From Tridacna crocea (lineage: Eukaryota; Mollusca; Bivalvia; Cardiida; Cardiidae), in contig OX031058.1 in NCBI GenBank assembly GCA_943736015.1, positions 14,161,001 to 14,225,000 on the forward strand: a stretch of 64,000 bases of DNA, written 5' to 3'. Positions 23,431 to 36,307 of this stretch are shown piece after piece. The translations under genes and the position numbers were made by a program. Under the pieces are notes generated by a model. That model was given only the letters and a program-made list of their open reading frames with translations. It searched no databases and had not been told where the DNA came from. Each line of letters begins with the position of its first letter. Within the stretch, counting starts at the first letter, position 1.

Positions 23431-24245
23431 GTTTTATGTACTCGTACTATTTGATCGTTTTACTTGCATGTTTAGCATCGTTGTTTGGATAGAATGTCAC
23501 ATTATAATACTGATGTTTATTCATTTTCGTACAATGTTTTGTAAAATATGTAACCTTAAATTAAAGGTATTACTAGTAGTACGATAAAAAATATAATTAT
23601 TACATCTATGTATGTCATCAAGCTGCTGGACCAGTGCCTTGACATTTTATGCCATAACAATATTCAGTTGCAGCCAGTTTATTGCAAACATCATTTGTTG
23701 ACAGTTCATGATTGTGAACTGAATAACAAAGCGCAATTGCGTTGTATTCTACAGAGTAAAAATACCCTTGTTGAAGTACATGATTCTGAATTTATCCTAC
23801 CAAACAATAGTGGTCCTTACAATTCCGTGCTGTGTCGTGTTGCAACGTAGTAAACCGTAGAAGACCGTGCGAATCCCTTCCTCTCCGAAGTACAACGTAT
23901 TAATGTCGTGACTTTCCGTGACAAATCCGTATCATAACGTAACTAAAACGTAGGGTAACCGTGCTAATACGTAGTTCTCCGTATCAAATCCTGGAAAAAC
24001 TTTGGGCCTACGGATAAGTACGGACTGATACGGTTTTAATATGGACCAGAACGTATCAGTAAGGTCTAATACGGACTAGTAAGGATACGCTACGATCGTT
24101 TGATCCGTAGCGAATTTTTGTGCATGTTCAAAAATTGTAAAGGACCGCTACGAGAGAGCTACAGACTAGTACGAGTTGTCACGGACAATGCCGGAACGAA
24201 TCCGTAGCTCTTCCGTGGCGGCCTTCCGTGAATATGTGACCGGGG

Positions 24246-24878
24246 TATAAAGCTAGTTTATTCAGATGCATTCGGGTGTCGTTTAATCCTTAGCATTATC
24301 GATTGGAAGACACATAATGAGCTATTGTCTATTTACGTAGTTAAATGACCCGGGGGTCATTTTGTAAGGGGGGGGGGGGCGTCATTTCTCTGCATTACAC
24401 CGGCTCCCGGATCGTCGTACAGCGAATATTGCAAGTACGAGTTTCATTGTAATGCCGGACTTTTAAATAAACTCACTTTTTTGCTGTATGTTATTCATAC
24501 CAAATTGTGAAGCGTTTACCTTACATTATCTATCAAGTTCAAGTGAACGGTGCTTTTGAATTACCGTGGTACCCATTTTTTTTTTTCAATTTTAGCTATG
24601 CAGTGGTCTGGGAATTGTAAATTGTAAAACTTAAAAGTCATGGAAACCGAGAATTGGTAGTTGCGATTTGCATTCACACCGACTTTCTGAGTGATCTCAA
24701 CTCTAAACTAAAATAAGCGAACTCGAAAACTGAAACCCATTATTTGGGTGGTTTCACGACGATAAAGTATTGTGATTCTTTTAAGCAGTGAATACCATTC
24801 TTGGTAAATGATCAAATTACTATCTTATTTATAATGTACTGTGTGCAACGCATGCCATGTGATCTAATTCTACATTTT
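24246..24878. other. Intergenic sequence with a G12 run and short palindrome
   Basis: AAATGACC-CGGG-GGTCATTT (24343-24362) is a near-perfect palindrome directly before a run of 12 G at 24368-24379. No gene was seen. Confidence 0.5.
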
Positions 24879-25905
24879 TTAGCTTTACTGGCTGAAAGCC
24901 AGCAGAGCTTATGTCATGGCGGGGTTTCCGTCGTCCGTCCGTCCGTCTGTCCGTCCGTTAGTCTTTTTCTTGTTTACGCGATCAAGTCTGCAGTTATTGT
25001 CAGATTTTCGTGAAACTTACACAAATTGTTTATCTTATCAATAGCTTCAACCCTATTGATTTTGAGAAAAATCCAACATACTATATGGGAAAAGTAGCCA
25101 TTTTAAGTTGAAAATTTCAAATTCTTGTTTACGCGATAAAGTCTGCATTTCTCGTAAGATTTTCATGAAACTTGCACAGTTTATTTAGCTGATCAATAGC
25201 TTTAATCCTATTGATTTTGAGAAAAATCCAACAAACAGTATGGGAAAAGTAGCCATTTCAAGTTGAAAATTTCAAATTCTCGTTTACACGATTGTCTGCA
25301 TTTCTTATCAGATTTTCATGAAAATCACACAGTTTGTTTATCACATCAGTAGCTTCAACCCTATCGATTTCAAAAAAAAATCCGATAAACAATATGGGAA
25401 AAGTATCCATTTCCAGTTGAAAATTTCCAATTCTTGTTTATGCGATAAAGTCTGCATTTGTTGCTAAATCTAAGTGAAACTTGCACAGTTTGTTTATCTC
25501 ATCAATAGCTTTAAGCCTATTGCTTTTGAAAAAAATCCAACAAACAATTTGGGAAAAGTAGCCATTTCAAATTCTTCTTTACACGATAAAGTCTGCATTT
25601 CTTGTCAGATTTTCATGAAAATCACAGTTTGTTTATCACATCAGTAGCTTCAATCCTATTGATTTCGAAAAAAAAAAATCCAATAAACAATATGGGAAAA
25701 ATAGCCATCTCAAGTTGAGAATTTCAAATTCTTGTTTAAGCGATAAAATGTGCATTTGTAATCAGATTTTTGTGAAAATTGCACAGTTTATCTCATCAAT
25801 AGGTTCAACCCTATGGATCTGGAAAAAAAAAAAAAAAACACTTAAAACAGTATGGGAAAAGTAGCCATTTCAAATTGACTGCCAGTAGAGCATATTCAGG
25901 CCCTT
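24879..25905 (+). repeat. Tandem-core element, second family
   Basis: It starts with an ACTGGCTGAAAGCCAGCA hairpin and a CCGTCCGTCCGTCTGTCCGT stretch (24930-24960). Six tandem units begin near 24969, 25134, 25279, 25433, 25574 and 25731, sharing ATGGGAAAAGTAGCCATTT and GATAAAGTCTGCATTT. It ends GACTGCCAGTAGAGC. The units are unrelated to those at 12.5 kb although the plan is the same. It encodes no protein. Confidence 0.75.
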
Positions 25906-26074
25906 CTAGTTTCTCGTTGAAATGCAAACATCAGTATGAAAAATCTTGATCTAATCTGACAATCATTGTAATTTGCTTGATTTTAACTATTTGTCCTGAT
26001 CTTGTCATGCTCTTTTTTTCTTCACTAACATTTTTTAAATCAGATGGCTCACATTTCACTAACACTCCCTTTTA

Positions 26075-27790
26075 GCTCCCTGGTGCATGTAGTGTTTGGG
26101 GTGAGCTATTGTGATCAGTCAATATACGCTCGTCCGTCTGTCTGTCCGTCCGTAAACAATCACAAAAAAAAAATTCTCTCCTCTGAAACTGCCAATCAGA
26201 TTTCAATGAAACTTCACAGAAATGATCCCTAGGTGATGCTCTTTCAGAACACTTCAAAGAGCTGAATTCCATGAAGAACTTTGGTTGCCATGGCGACCGA
26301 AAGAAAAAAAAAACTTTAAAAATCTTCCTATACAAAACTGTAAAGGCTATAGCTTTCATATTGGGCATGTAGCATCATCTAGTGGACCTCTACCAAAATA
26401 CTTCAAATTATGTCCATAGTGTTGAAAATGGTCCTATGTTGTGGGTTCTCCGATTTCATATACAGATAAAGTAGGAAATCTTTAACAAACTTTTTGTCCC
26501 AAACCGTAAGGGCTAGAGCTCTCATATATGGCATGGAGCATCATCTAGTGGCCCTCTACTAAAATACTTCAAATTATGGCCTTAGTGCGGAAATTGTTCC
26601 TATGTTGTGGGGTCTCAGATTTTACAAAGAGATAAAGAACCAATCTTTAAAAATCTTCTCGTCCCAAACCGTAAGTGCTAGAGCTTTCATATTTGGCATG
26701 TAGCATCATCTAGTGGCCCCTACCAAAGTACTTCACATTTTGGCCCTGGTGTGAAAATTAGCCCTTTGTTGTTGGTCTTGGATTTCACGAAGATAAGAAA
26801 GGAAATCTTTAAAAATCTTCTTGTCCAAATGGTAATGGCCTTTCATATTTAGCATGCCGAAATACTTCAAATAATGGCCCTTATGTAAAAATTGGCCTTA
26901 TGCTGTGGGTCTCGGATTTCACATAAGAGATAAAGAAGGAAATCTTTAAAAATCTCTTTGACCAAAACGGTAATGGCCAGAGCTTTCATATTTGGCACGT
27001 AAGGTCGTCTAGTAGCCCTCTACCAAAATACTTAAAATTATAGCCATAGTGTTGAAAATGGCCCTATGTCGTGGGGTCTTGGATTTCACAAAGCGATAAA
27101 GAATGAAATCTTAGAAAACCTTCTTGTCTCAAACCGTAAGGGCTAGAGCTTTCATATTTGGCATGTAGCATTATCTAGTGACCCTCTACCAAAATACTTA
27201 ACTCATGGCCCTGGTGTGAAAGTTAGCCCTATGTTGCTGGTCTCAGATTTCACATTGAGATAAAGAGGGAAATCTTCAAAAACTTTCTTGTGAGCACTCT
27301 AGAAACCACATTTCTTGCTAAGCTGAATTGAAAATTGGTTTGAATGTTTGTCTCGATAATATCTCACATTAGTCTGCATTTAGTGCTTGTTCGGAATATA
27401 ACTTTGTGATCTCGAGTCAGAACGATTTCGAAATTGGTATGCATGTTTGTTGCAATATGACCGAGTTCTGCAAGAACAATAACTCTACCTAGCATGGATT
27501 TTGAGTAATTCCACATTGACCTTCATTTTTACAGTATTTTTTGCTTGTCCCGAGTGTTATTTGAAGTCTCAAGTCACATTGACTTTAGATTAGGTAAACA
27601 TGTTTGTTACATTGCCTGCCCTTTGCAACTATTATAGCTCCTTGACAACTGGCGGTGGGATGGGCATATCTTGCAACAATTTGCAGCTCTTGTTTCATTA
27701 TCATTTGCCCTTGAACGTCAATATTTGGTAATTATCTTCATTGTAGACCTTTACCGCTTAGTTCTCAGGTGAGCGACATAGTACAATCAT
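26075..27790 (+). repeat. Tandem-core element, third family
   Basis: The left end has TAGCTCCCTGGTGC, GGTGAGCTATTGTGATC and a CGTCCGTCTGTCTGTCCGTC stretch. Seven tandem units begin near 26318, 26481, 26645, 26808, 26943, 27110 and 27283, of about 135-173 bp, sharing GTAAGGGCTAGAGCTTTCAT and GGCATGTAGCATCATCTAGTGG. The 3' part ends near TTCTCAGGTGAGCGACATAG. It is a member of the same structural class as 12467-13895. Confidence 0.7.
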
Positions 27791-28299
27791 GGTCATCTTG
27801 TTTCATGAATATCACAACACTGTTTATCACTTTGAATAAAGTTGGCTTTCGTTGGAGGAATGTGACTCCTGTTTTGTATGCAAGTCTGTGCATTCTTTAG
27901 TGTTTCTCGACCACTTTTGCTGCTTCCCATGTTGTCGAATATTCATGACATATTAATACCTCATTTCCTGTTTTGAGATGTTTATGATTGTTGCCTGAAA
28001 ATACCTTTTTTTCTCATCTGTATCATATCAGAACTATGTTTATCTAGCTTCAAGAGATGTATAGAAACTGGTAACATAGTCAAACGCCTGGCTTAAAACA
28101 TTTGTTTGTGAAAAGCCCACTTATTGAATAAGTTAAATGATAAAGTTAAGAACGTGATAAAAGATTTTAACAAAATGTTGGACTGATGGTAAGAAATCTT
28201 TAAATGAAGAAGAAATATGTATAAAATATATTACTGAGCAGCTGGGCATTCCCTGCCTAGTCAAAAGTTTTAGATTGAAAAAGGTCAGACTGTGAATCA
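27791..28299. other. Probable 3' tail of the minus-strand LINE and flank
   Basis: AT-rich sequence downstream (on the minus strand) of the LINE stop near 28300. No sharp 3' end or poly-A was identified. Confidence 0.35.
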
Positions 28300-31200
28300 G
28301 CTGACAAGATATCTAATATAAAGGTATGTTAAGAATGTAAAAAGACGGGTAAGAAACCCAACAGTAAATATCACAGTTTGTTGTAGTTTATTGTAAATGC
28401 CAATCTCCTTTATGAAAGCGATAATAGATTCAACGGTAACAGAATCAACAAGATCTTTTAAACTATCGACGTTGAAAGATTTCGAACGAACTGGTTGAAA
28501 GTCAATGCAATCTAGTAGGATATGTTATGATATACAGAAAAGGGTGCATTGTATGGAATATATTCAGGGACATCATCTCTGGTCAAGAGCCAGGAATGTG
28601 TGATGCGAGAATGGCCATTTCGAAGTCGTGCAATTAACACTTCTTATCGACGAACAGACCTTTAAACGGGGTATCAATACATCAGCATCCCACTGGGATT
28701 ACCAAGAAGATTGGACATGTGTTAAAACGAAGGGTTTAACATCAGTGTTGGACTTTAAAATCTGAAATGGTTATAGGTTAAGTGCAGATTTGGCAGGCTT
28801 ATCAGCATTATCACTGCTTTTGATGCTTACATTACTTGGAAGCCAGCAGAACACCAATTTATTCATAGAGGAAATTTGTGAGATCCTTTCGAGTAAACTA
28901 CAGATTAAGGGATTCCCAAATCGTTGATTTGAAAGGGCCTGTAATTTTGAAAAAGAGTCCGAAAAAATAATGAAACGGTCGGAATTATAACGTTCAGCTA
29001 GATAAAGGGCAAGATCAATTGCTTTAATTTCAGCAGAGAAGATAGAGGAGTTGTTTGGAAGGCGGCACTTTCAGCTCCTTTGTCCATAAACAGAGGCAGG
29101 TGCTACAGAATTTCCCTCTATATATCCATCTCTATAGATGGGTTTGAAGGAAAAATAATGCTATTATATCTCGCTGTATCTAGTATGAAACACAGTTATA
29201 TATGTGACAGACTTTTTGTCATATGCAAGGTCAAATCTGAATTTTGCACTGTTTAGTGTCCCTGGAGGGATTTCAGGGATTTTATGGTCGGCAAAAGACC
29301 CAGTGTCTATGTCAAGGTTAACTACAATGGGCTACAGCGGATACCAAATGAAGGCTTATCATTTGGTTTCCTTTCAAAAAGACGTTTATATTGAGGTTTA
29401 AAAGCAACACTATGAGTTGGATTAGAATAATTCGACTTTAGTTTTAAAAGATATTGAAGCGAGAGTTTTTCCTTCTTGTAAGAAAGAGAAGGTTCATAAG
29501 CCTCAACATACAGACTATTGACGGGAGAACTTCTGAAAGCTCCAAGCTCAAGATGCAGACCTTTGTGGTGTACAGAATCAACAATTTTAATGTAAGATTT
29601 ACGGGCAGATACGTATACAATAGATCCATAGTCTAACTTGGGGCAAACTAATCACCGTTAAAGCCCCAAGAGGACTTTACGGTCTGCTCCCCATTCAGAA
29701 TGGCCACAAACTTTGGAAGGTTAAAAGCCTTCTTACACTTCTTTTTAAGTGCAGTGATGTGAGGAAGGAAGGAAGGAAAGCTTTCTGTTAAAGATGACCC
29801 CAAGAAATTCAAATTCAGAAACGACTTCAATTTCAGTTTTGTCCAAATATAGTTCAGGGTCTGGATGAACACCTCGTAGATTACAAAGGTGCATGCTCTT
29901 AGTTTCGGACTTTGAAAATTTGAAGCCATTTTCATCAGACCACATCTGGAGTTTGTTGAGACACTGTTGAAGTTTTCTCTTAGTAAAATTCGTGATCTGA
30001 AGCATATAACAAAGTCATCAACATAAAGAAAATTGTCTACACCAGGATGGATAGCTTTGACTATATTGTTTATCCTTACACTGAAAAGTGTAACAGAGAG
30101 AATACATCCTTGGGGTACCCATTTCCTGTTCACGGGCTCCCGAGACAGTATTTATTACTATCTCGGACGCGGAAAAGACGTTCATCCAAGAAGGCTGAAA
30201 TAAAGAGAGGAACACGGCCTCGAAGACCAAAGTCATGCAGGTCTTTGAGAATTCCGTATTTCTAAGTTGGACCATAAGCGCTTTCAAGATCAAAAAAGAC
30301 AGATACTACATGCTGTCTATTAATGAAGTTTTCAATGACAAAGGTTTCAAAGCGGACAAGACGATCGATGGTACCACAATGGCGACGAAATCCACTCTGT
30401 ACATCAACAATGATCTTGCTTTTCTTTAAAAAAACATACCAGCCTGTTGTTGACCATACGTTCTAGGGTCTTTCAGAGACAACTAGTAAGAGCTATAGGA
30501 CGGTAATTTGCGGGGTCACTAGCATCCTCGCAAGCTTTTGGGATAGGAATGACTAGTACCTCCCGCCAGGACGAAGAAAAATCACCCGACTGCCAGATAT
30601 AATTTAAAATATCCAGTAAAACTGAGAGAGAAGTAAATGGCAAGTTTTTAAAAGCTTGTATTGGACTTTATGTTGACTAGGAAAAGAATCATGAGATGAG
30701 CTTTATTCAGACCAGATTTTAATTCCTGAAAGGTAAAGAGCTTATTTTAAAGCTCTGAATTAGAAGAATTGAATTTTTTTTGTTTACTGTCCTGGCTTCA
30801 TTCCTCTGAAACTTTTCAACGTAGTAGGCCTATTGTTAACTTCAATGTGACTAAGAAGGGCGGGGGCATTTGCCCTTGATCTTTCTGATCGTGTCCATGC
30901 TTTTTAAGCAGTAGTGCTGTTGTTTAATTTAGAGACATATTGTCTCCAAGCCTTGTGCTTAGTTTCTCTAATGGTACGACAGGCCTTTGCCCTGGAAATA
31001 CGGAATAAGTTATGATTTCTTTGGTAGGCCTGAGGTTAAACTTTCTAAGAGCTTGTTTCCTGTCTCTGGCAGCCTGTTTACAGTCGTCATTGTATCACGA
31101 CTGGTTAGGATGTTTTGGATTTGTCGAGGTCTGAGAGGATTGTTTAGTTGCATCAATTAATAGGGAAGTGAAAAAGTTTCGTGGGATCATCGCGATCTCC

Positions 31201-31929
31201 GAACTTGCCATGTGTAATGGTTTGCTCACAGAGGTTTTTAAATTTATCCAACTGGCTTTCAAAAGCTTTCATTTCTGCAGTCGTTCACTGCTGGATGGTT
31301 GTGTACATGAAAAGATACCGGGGAAGATCACTTCCACACAAATCCACATTGACTTTCCAAGTGATTTTGGGAGGTAAGACGGGGCTGCATAAGGTTAAAT
31401 CAATGGAAGACTAAGATCCAGTTGCTGGATGCAAGTAGGTTTTGAACTTGTTAACCTTAATGAAAGATAACGAGTTGTTTGAAATGAAGCTCTCCAACTG
31501 TAAACCTCTCTGGTTAGTTTCATCGCAACTCCATATAACATTACATATGACCATTACAGTCCCCAGCAAGAATATAGAGGGACGCCAATTAGGAAATAAG
31601 ATCATTCAGATTGGTCTCATTAATAGGTGTGCTCGGTGGAGGTATTAAGAACACAGTGTAACAGCATTGTGTAAAGATAACCTGATGGCAACAGCTTTCA
31701 AGTTTGTATTAAGAGAGATAACTTTATGAGGAATGTCGTTATTAACAATAGTAAAAACAACACCTCTGGCTTTTTCGCTTACGGTAAAGATTTGATTGTG
31801 ATGATATTTGATAGAGATATCATCCTCCCGTTTGAGGAAGGTTTCTTGAGGTTTGTGATCATTGATTGAAAGGAAGAGTTCTTCAAAGTTTGACTTCAGA
31901 CCTCTACAATTGCTCTGGATTATGGCCAT
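28300..31929 (-). pseudogene. LINE ORF2 remnant: endonuclease, reverse transcriptase, RNase H
   Basis: Minus-strand reading across several frames gives, in order, an APE-type endonuclease and an RT. The endonuclease begins MAIIQSNCRGLKSNFEELFL at 31929, with a later NNDIPHK segment, a GTVMVICNVIW version of the LLGDxN.HN block near 31570, and TNQRGLQLESF. The RT has a YRPI-like block, FF.L.SAY near 30290, a PQGCILS block near 30120, YVDD at about 30030, and KFSKSETKSMHLC. An RNase H follows: AEIKAIDLAL near 29040, FSDSFSKLQAL near 28965 and N..AD.PAKSA near 28790. An RNase H after RT places it near the I or Nimb-type clades by domain plan. Many frameshifts and stops mean it cannot be active. 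With the ORF1 remnant upstream it is an almost full-length element. Confidence 0.85.
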
Positions 31930-31953
31930 AGTGCATGAGGAAAGTATAAAAAG

Positions 31954-33510
31954 CTAAAGGAAAAACAGAGGCCGTAAACCAATACATTTTAAAAACGGTT
32001 GGTAAGATTTCATTACAGTTGTCTCGGGTTTGGACGAGTCCCAAGTGTTAGCGTCCTTGTTCCAAGGATTTTTGGAAATGGACCAGATAGAGGCTTCTGA
32101 ATCTGAGGCGTCACCTTCCAGATTTTCAGCATCTGCATCCAAGTCCTCTAGCTCCGAAAATCTGTTGGAGGTAGGTACAGGATCGTTTACTTTGAATGTG
32201 ATTTCATAAGATCATTGGGTATCTTTGGGTTGTAGTTTGGATTTTGAAAAAGACCTTTTAGGAGATCGGGGTGCATAATTAGATTTGTTATCTTTAGGTG
32301 AAACCTGTTATTTAGACCGTGAAGATAGAGGTTGGAGTTTCTTTGGAGTATGTTGTGAAGGGGGAGATGGCTTTGAAACTTTTTGTGAGATGTTTTGCAA
32401 AGAGGTATATGGCCTTGATTTTTTTCTTTTTTTTTTTTGTTTTTGAAGAAATACTTTGGGAAGAGGTAGATGGTGTTTTAGGATGGTGGATGGAGTGGTG
32501 GGTTTGGGTGTTGGTTGTGTCTGTTTTGGAGGCTTTGGAGGTTTGGAAGGGTGAATGTCAGGGACTAAGCTCTTCAACTCATTGACCATTTCTGGAAACT
32601 TTTCAAGAGGATGTTTCTTTCCAGACACTTTTGCATAGGACTTTGACCAACTTTACAAAGTTTGGTCATATCTGTGCTTTTCAAATATCTTCCGTATTTC
32701 CACAATAGTAATTATTTTACTTTATATTTTATAGCTAGAATTTCTTTTACATCCTTCTAGACTGAACAGTCTTTAGAAAGACTGGATGATGGCACTTGCA
32801 ATTCAAACAGAGCACAAGGTTATCGCAAGTATCAGGTTCATGATCAGAACCTCAAAAGCACATTTTGGACAGACAGGTGTGCTTTTGTAATTACTTTCGT
32901 GATGGCCATACCTCTGGTATTTTTAACAGCCCAGAGGGTTAGGCACATACACATAGACCTTCACAGATTGAAATCCTTTTTTGATGGAGGCAGAACGAAT
33001 TGGTGTAAAAAATATAAGGATATAGGCATTTGTATCTCTACGCATACCATTCCTGAAAACAGAGATCCGTTTGACCTCAGACACAGCCTCAGATTTCAGG
33101 TTACTTTCAATCTCTTCCACCGAGTCACAGTAGGACAGCTCCTTACATCTGATGAATCCTTTGCCTATGTTAAGAGTTTTGTGTGGGAACACTTTACGTC
33201 CAAATTGTTTCGTTTATGTTCCAGGAGATTTTTTGCCTGCTGTGAAGAATGACATTCAACGAACAGAATGTCATTTTTCAATTTTATGACAGATTTTGAT
33301 GTGCCCAAAATGGCAGAGACTATCTTCTATATAACAAATGGAGAAAGTTTTGAGACGGATGTTGATGTATTAGCTGCCTCTATTACAATTAAACGAGCAA
33401 ATGATGTGTTTGTGTTTAATGATACTTCTTGTGTTTGTGTTTAATGATACTTCTGACTCTGAATCGAAGAGTCGGAAAAGAACACGTTTGGGTTTTTTTT
33501 GTATTGTCAT
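31954..33510 (-). pseudogene. LINE ORF1 (gag-like) remnant
   Basis: The frame starts at an ATG at 33510 (MTIQKKPKRVLFRLFDSESE). It passes frameshifts at several points, includes KTLNIGKGFIRCKELSYCDS near 33150, a zinc-knuckle-like region with lost cysteines near 32750-32900, a Pro/Lys-rich segment (SKPPKPPKQTQPTPKPTT) near 32540, and an acidic C-terminus (DADAENLEGDASDSEASIW) near 32110. It lies directly upstream of the endonuclease ORF with a gap of about 25 bp. Position and composition fit ORF1 of an I-type LINE. Confidence 0.7.
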
Positions 33511-34929
33511 GTTTGTTTAATAGGGTTCATTACCGATCTTCCCCATCCCGCCCCGAAACCCAACAAGAGGACATGATCTGGTGAAGCCCAACTCAGATCA
33601 TGACAGGGATACATCGGTGATATACTGGAAATGAAAGGGTTAGACTGGACAAATGTAGGCCCGAGGAATGTCACACCAAGCATAAACTGTCTTTGGGCAT
33701 TTGCAAGTGTCAACCAAACACCATTATTTCACACGATTAGCCCATGAGACATCCCCTTCTAAGGTTTTGACATACGGCACCTGATGACAAAGAAGAGAAA
33801 TGAATTTTATCATGTATTTGTGTATGTACGTGTAAATGAAAATAAAGTCAGATAAACAAACACCCTAGGGCTCGGTATGACCAGCCGATTGATCACAACG
33901 GGCCTTCCTGACCGCTCGTTTAATTCATTTCAAGGCCAAAATGGTGTGTTGCAAAAACAGAGCTATCAAAGGGTCATTCTCTGAATCGACCGCCACGAGT
34001 TGCAGCCCACGGCAAACAGGCAGACACAGTGGGGGAGGGACTGTAGTGCGACACCTGAGCTATTTCTATCCCCCCGCCCAGCTGGGGGCCTTGAAAAAAT
34101 GATTTTGAGCCACATTTAATATTTTTTTCTGCAAATGTTTTTGAATTGAACATCTCTTAATTTGTATGCTAAAGGGTTAACTCATGAACTGCAGAAAGTA
34201 GGATGGGGCTTTAACATTTCACGACTTCATTTGTCAATTATGTTTGCTAAAGGTGTTTGTTAATTATGGACTAACAATGCAATTCTGTTCTGTATCATTA
34301 ACATGCTACCGCGAAAATATTACTTATATATAGCCACTGGAAAAAAAATACTTCCAACGTCGTGGAAAAAAGGGGACAATCGCTTGTTAAAGGTAATTTG
34401 TCTTTCCCTGGTTGTGTTTATCGTACACTTAAAATTTCCCTTTCACCTTTTCTTCAAAAGTTCCACCTTTATATCACAACTCGAAATCATTATCTCTGAA
34501 ACATTGTTAAAAATAGATCCAATTACCAGTAACAAGTAATAATTGCCCCTTTTCCAATAACGTTACCAAAAAAATCTCTTTTTCTTTCTCTCTCTCTCTT
34601 CTTCTCCCTTTCTACAATTTCGAGTTTTACCTTTATACCGTTCAAGTCTTACAACTGGCTGCGTGGTAATGGGTTCATACTCTGGATGATAAAGGCAAGC
34701 GAGTACAAGTAACTAATGAAAAAAAAAAACACGTATAAGTTGATTTTGATCAACGCCTTTTCCTGCCTATGTGTCATCTATAACTTTAAATATCAAGTTG
34801 CTTGTGGTCATGATTTTTACTTGTCAAAAGTGTATCTAAATTGACTGGAAATGTAACAAGCGTTTAATCATTGAGTGTCACTGGTTCAGATATGTGATGT
34901 TTCCAGCGCCACGCCGTGAACTCAATGAT
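33511..34929. other. Intergenic sequence, possibly LINE 5' leader then nothing recognised
   Basis: The first few hundred bases may be the 5' untranslated part of the LINE. Beyond 33900 I see no gene, repeat family member or RNA gene; a TCTCTCTCTC run sits near 34588. Confidence 0.4.
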
Positions 34930-35090
34930 TTAATCCTTAACTAGTACCAAAAGTCCAGTGTTTTACCGACCTTTATAAAAACTACTTTTGAAAACACTAT
35001 GGGAAAAGAAAAAAATGCTGGTAACCATCATATTTTTCTTTTCCCTTTTTTTCTGCTCTTTTGAAGACAAACCCCATCATCTGAGCCGCA
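34930..35090. repeat. Partial TTAA-type palindromic MITE
   Basis: TTTAATCCTTAACTAG at the left and a core GAAAACACTATGGGAAAAG...CTTTTCCC are present. The right terminus is not recognisable. Confidence 0.5.
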
Positions 35091-35611
35091 TTTTATTTGT
35101 TTTTTACAAATAATTTTGGTTTGGACAAGTATAATATTCTGTTGTCTTGTACAGAATTGAACCGCTCGAACGCCCCGCTCCTTTTGTTGCTACGGTGTTC
35201 GATAAAAATCATGGCATACTCGTTTGCTCCAACATTGCGTCTACACATGTCGCAATACCCTCCCTGCTAGACGCCAATTCCTCAACAATGTATGTTTATT
35301 GCCGATAAAGGACCAGAAAACAACAACAACTACAGCCTAACAAAGAAGACCACCAATACCAGCAATGAACGATCGGTCAATTCAGTGACATGAAAACCAA
35401 ATACAAACACAAATCAAGGGACTTACTCCTAGAACGCGGATTGTGGTGTTGCATCAGAATTGATATGGAGGAATTTGAAATAATCTGTCACATGTTCGTT
35501 CATTAAATTATTTCATTGAAAAGGCGAGATAGGGTGAAAAATTGTAAGTTTGCTAGCCGAGCAGACTTACCGTCATGCTTTTGCTTTTGAGCTTACCAAA
35601 CAATGCAATAT

Positions 35612-35798
35612 TTAATGACCCTGGATAAGAACGCTTTCGAAAGCAATGTGACGAAGAAGAAATATCAATTTTTTTTTCTTTACAATGTTTTCTATCATTT
35701 CAAATGCAAATCCTATTATTTCATACATATTTGATTGTTCTGGTGTATATTTTTTCATTTCGACAAGTGTGTCATTTTGTCGTTTGGTAAAGGGTTAA
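35612..35798. repeat. TTAA-type palindromic MITE copy, core decayed
   Basis: Left TTAATGACCCTGG and right TTTGGTAAAGGGTTAA, with a core AAGCAATGTGACGAAGAAGA...TTTACAATGTTTTC. Confidence 0.55.
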
Positions 35799-36239
35799 AG
35801 CTTTTGATAAGTCAATTGATCCAGTAAACTGAAAAGACAACGCATCATTTTATAGCAGTTTTCTGCTGGCAGATGTAGGACCGTACTTAAACTTATGTTT
35901 GTGTTAGAGACAACATATGTATTTCATTTTTGATTTAAACTAATCTAGGAAAATACAAGTAAGCGAGATTTGGAGTGCTTAGTAACATTTTCTTCCTTTG
36001 TGGGTTTAATAAAACTCAGCTTATGTAAGATCGTTGCCATAAGGTAACTTTTGCTCTAAAATTACATCTACAGTGATTATACGATTATATGTATGTGAAA
36101 ACAAGATGACTATACACATAAACTGCTTTGGTAAAGGTGTACGTTTGGGATAACAATTGTTCCAGAGAAGCCGATATAAATCTGCATGGGCACATTTAGA
36201 AATGAAACCACTGGTGCTTTAATAAATAACGTCCCATAA

Positions 36240-36262
36240 TTACCTTGTGACGTCACAAAAAT
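36240..36262. promoter_or_regulatory. Consensus CRE palindrome
   Basis: TTGTGACGTCACAA is a perfect palindrome around the full cAMP-response element TGACGTCA. No downstream gene start is visible, so function is unproven. Further GACGTCA half-matches lie in the duplication just to the right. Confidence 0.3.
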
Positions 36263-36307
36263 CTTATATCGGCCCATTGTAAGGACATTCAAGAACATGC
36301 TACAATT

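Larger units (their letters stand above)
22444..24245. mobile_element. 1.8-kb TIR element with TACGGA subterminal repeats
   Basis: The left end CCCCGGTCACATATTCACGG at 22444 is matched by the reverse complement of the right end (CCGTGAATATGTGACCGGGG, finishing at 24245). The match continues through CGGAAGRCCGCCACGGAAGAGCTACGG. Inside each end several hundred bases are packed with TACGG/CCGTA hexamer-like repeats (22460-22800 and 23830-24190), as transposase-binding subterminal arrays often are. TAAAG lies directly left of the element and again two bases beyond the right end, a possible 5-bp target duplication. The centre is occupied by later insertions: a MITE at 22937-23174 and a SINE-like piece near 23290-23430. 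The 150-codon frame at 22428-22880 is a product of the repeats. No transposase was recognised, so the superfamily is open. Confidence 0.7.

Noticed and set aside
29648-30133. 161-codon minus-strand frame as an independent gene
   Set aside because: It is one frame of the LINE RT (PQGCILS and YVDD blocks) and is counted within that pseudogene.
32308-32628. Pro/Lys-rich minus-strand ORF as a host protein
   Set aside because: It lies between recognisable parts of LINE ORF1 on the same strand and is part of that gag-like protein.
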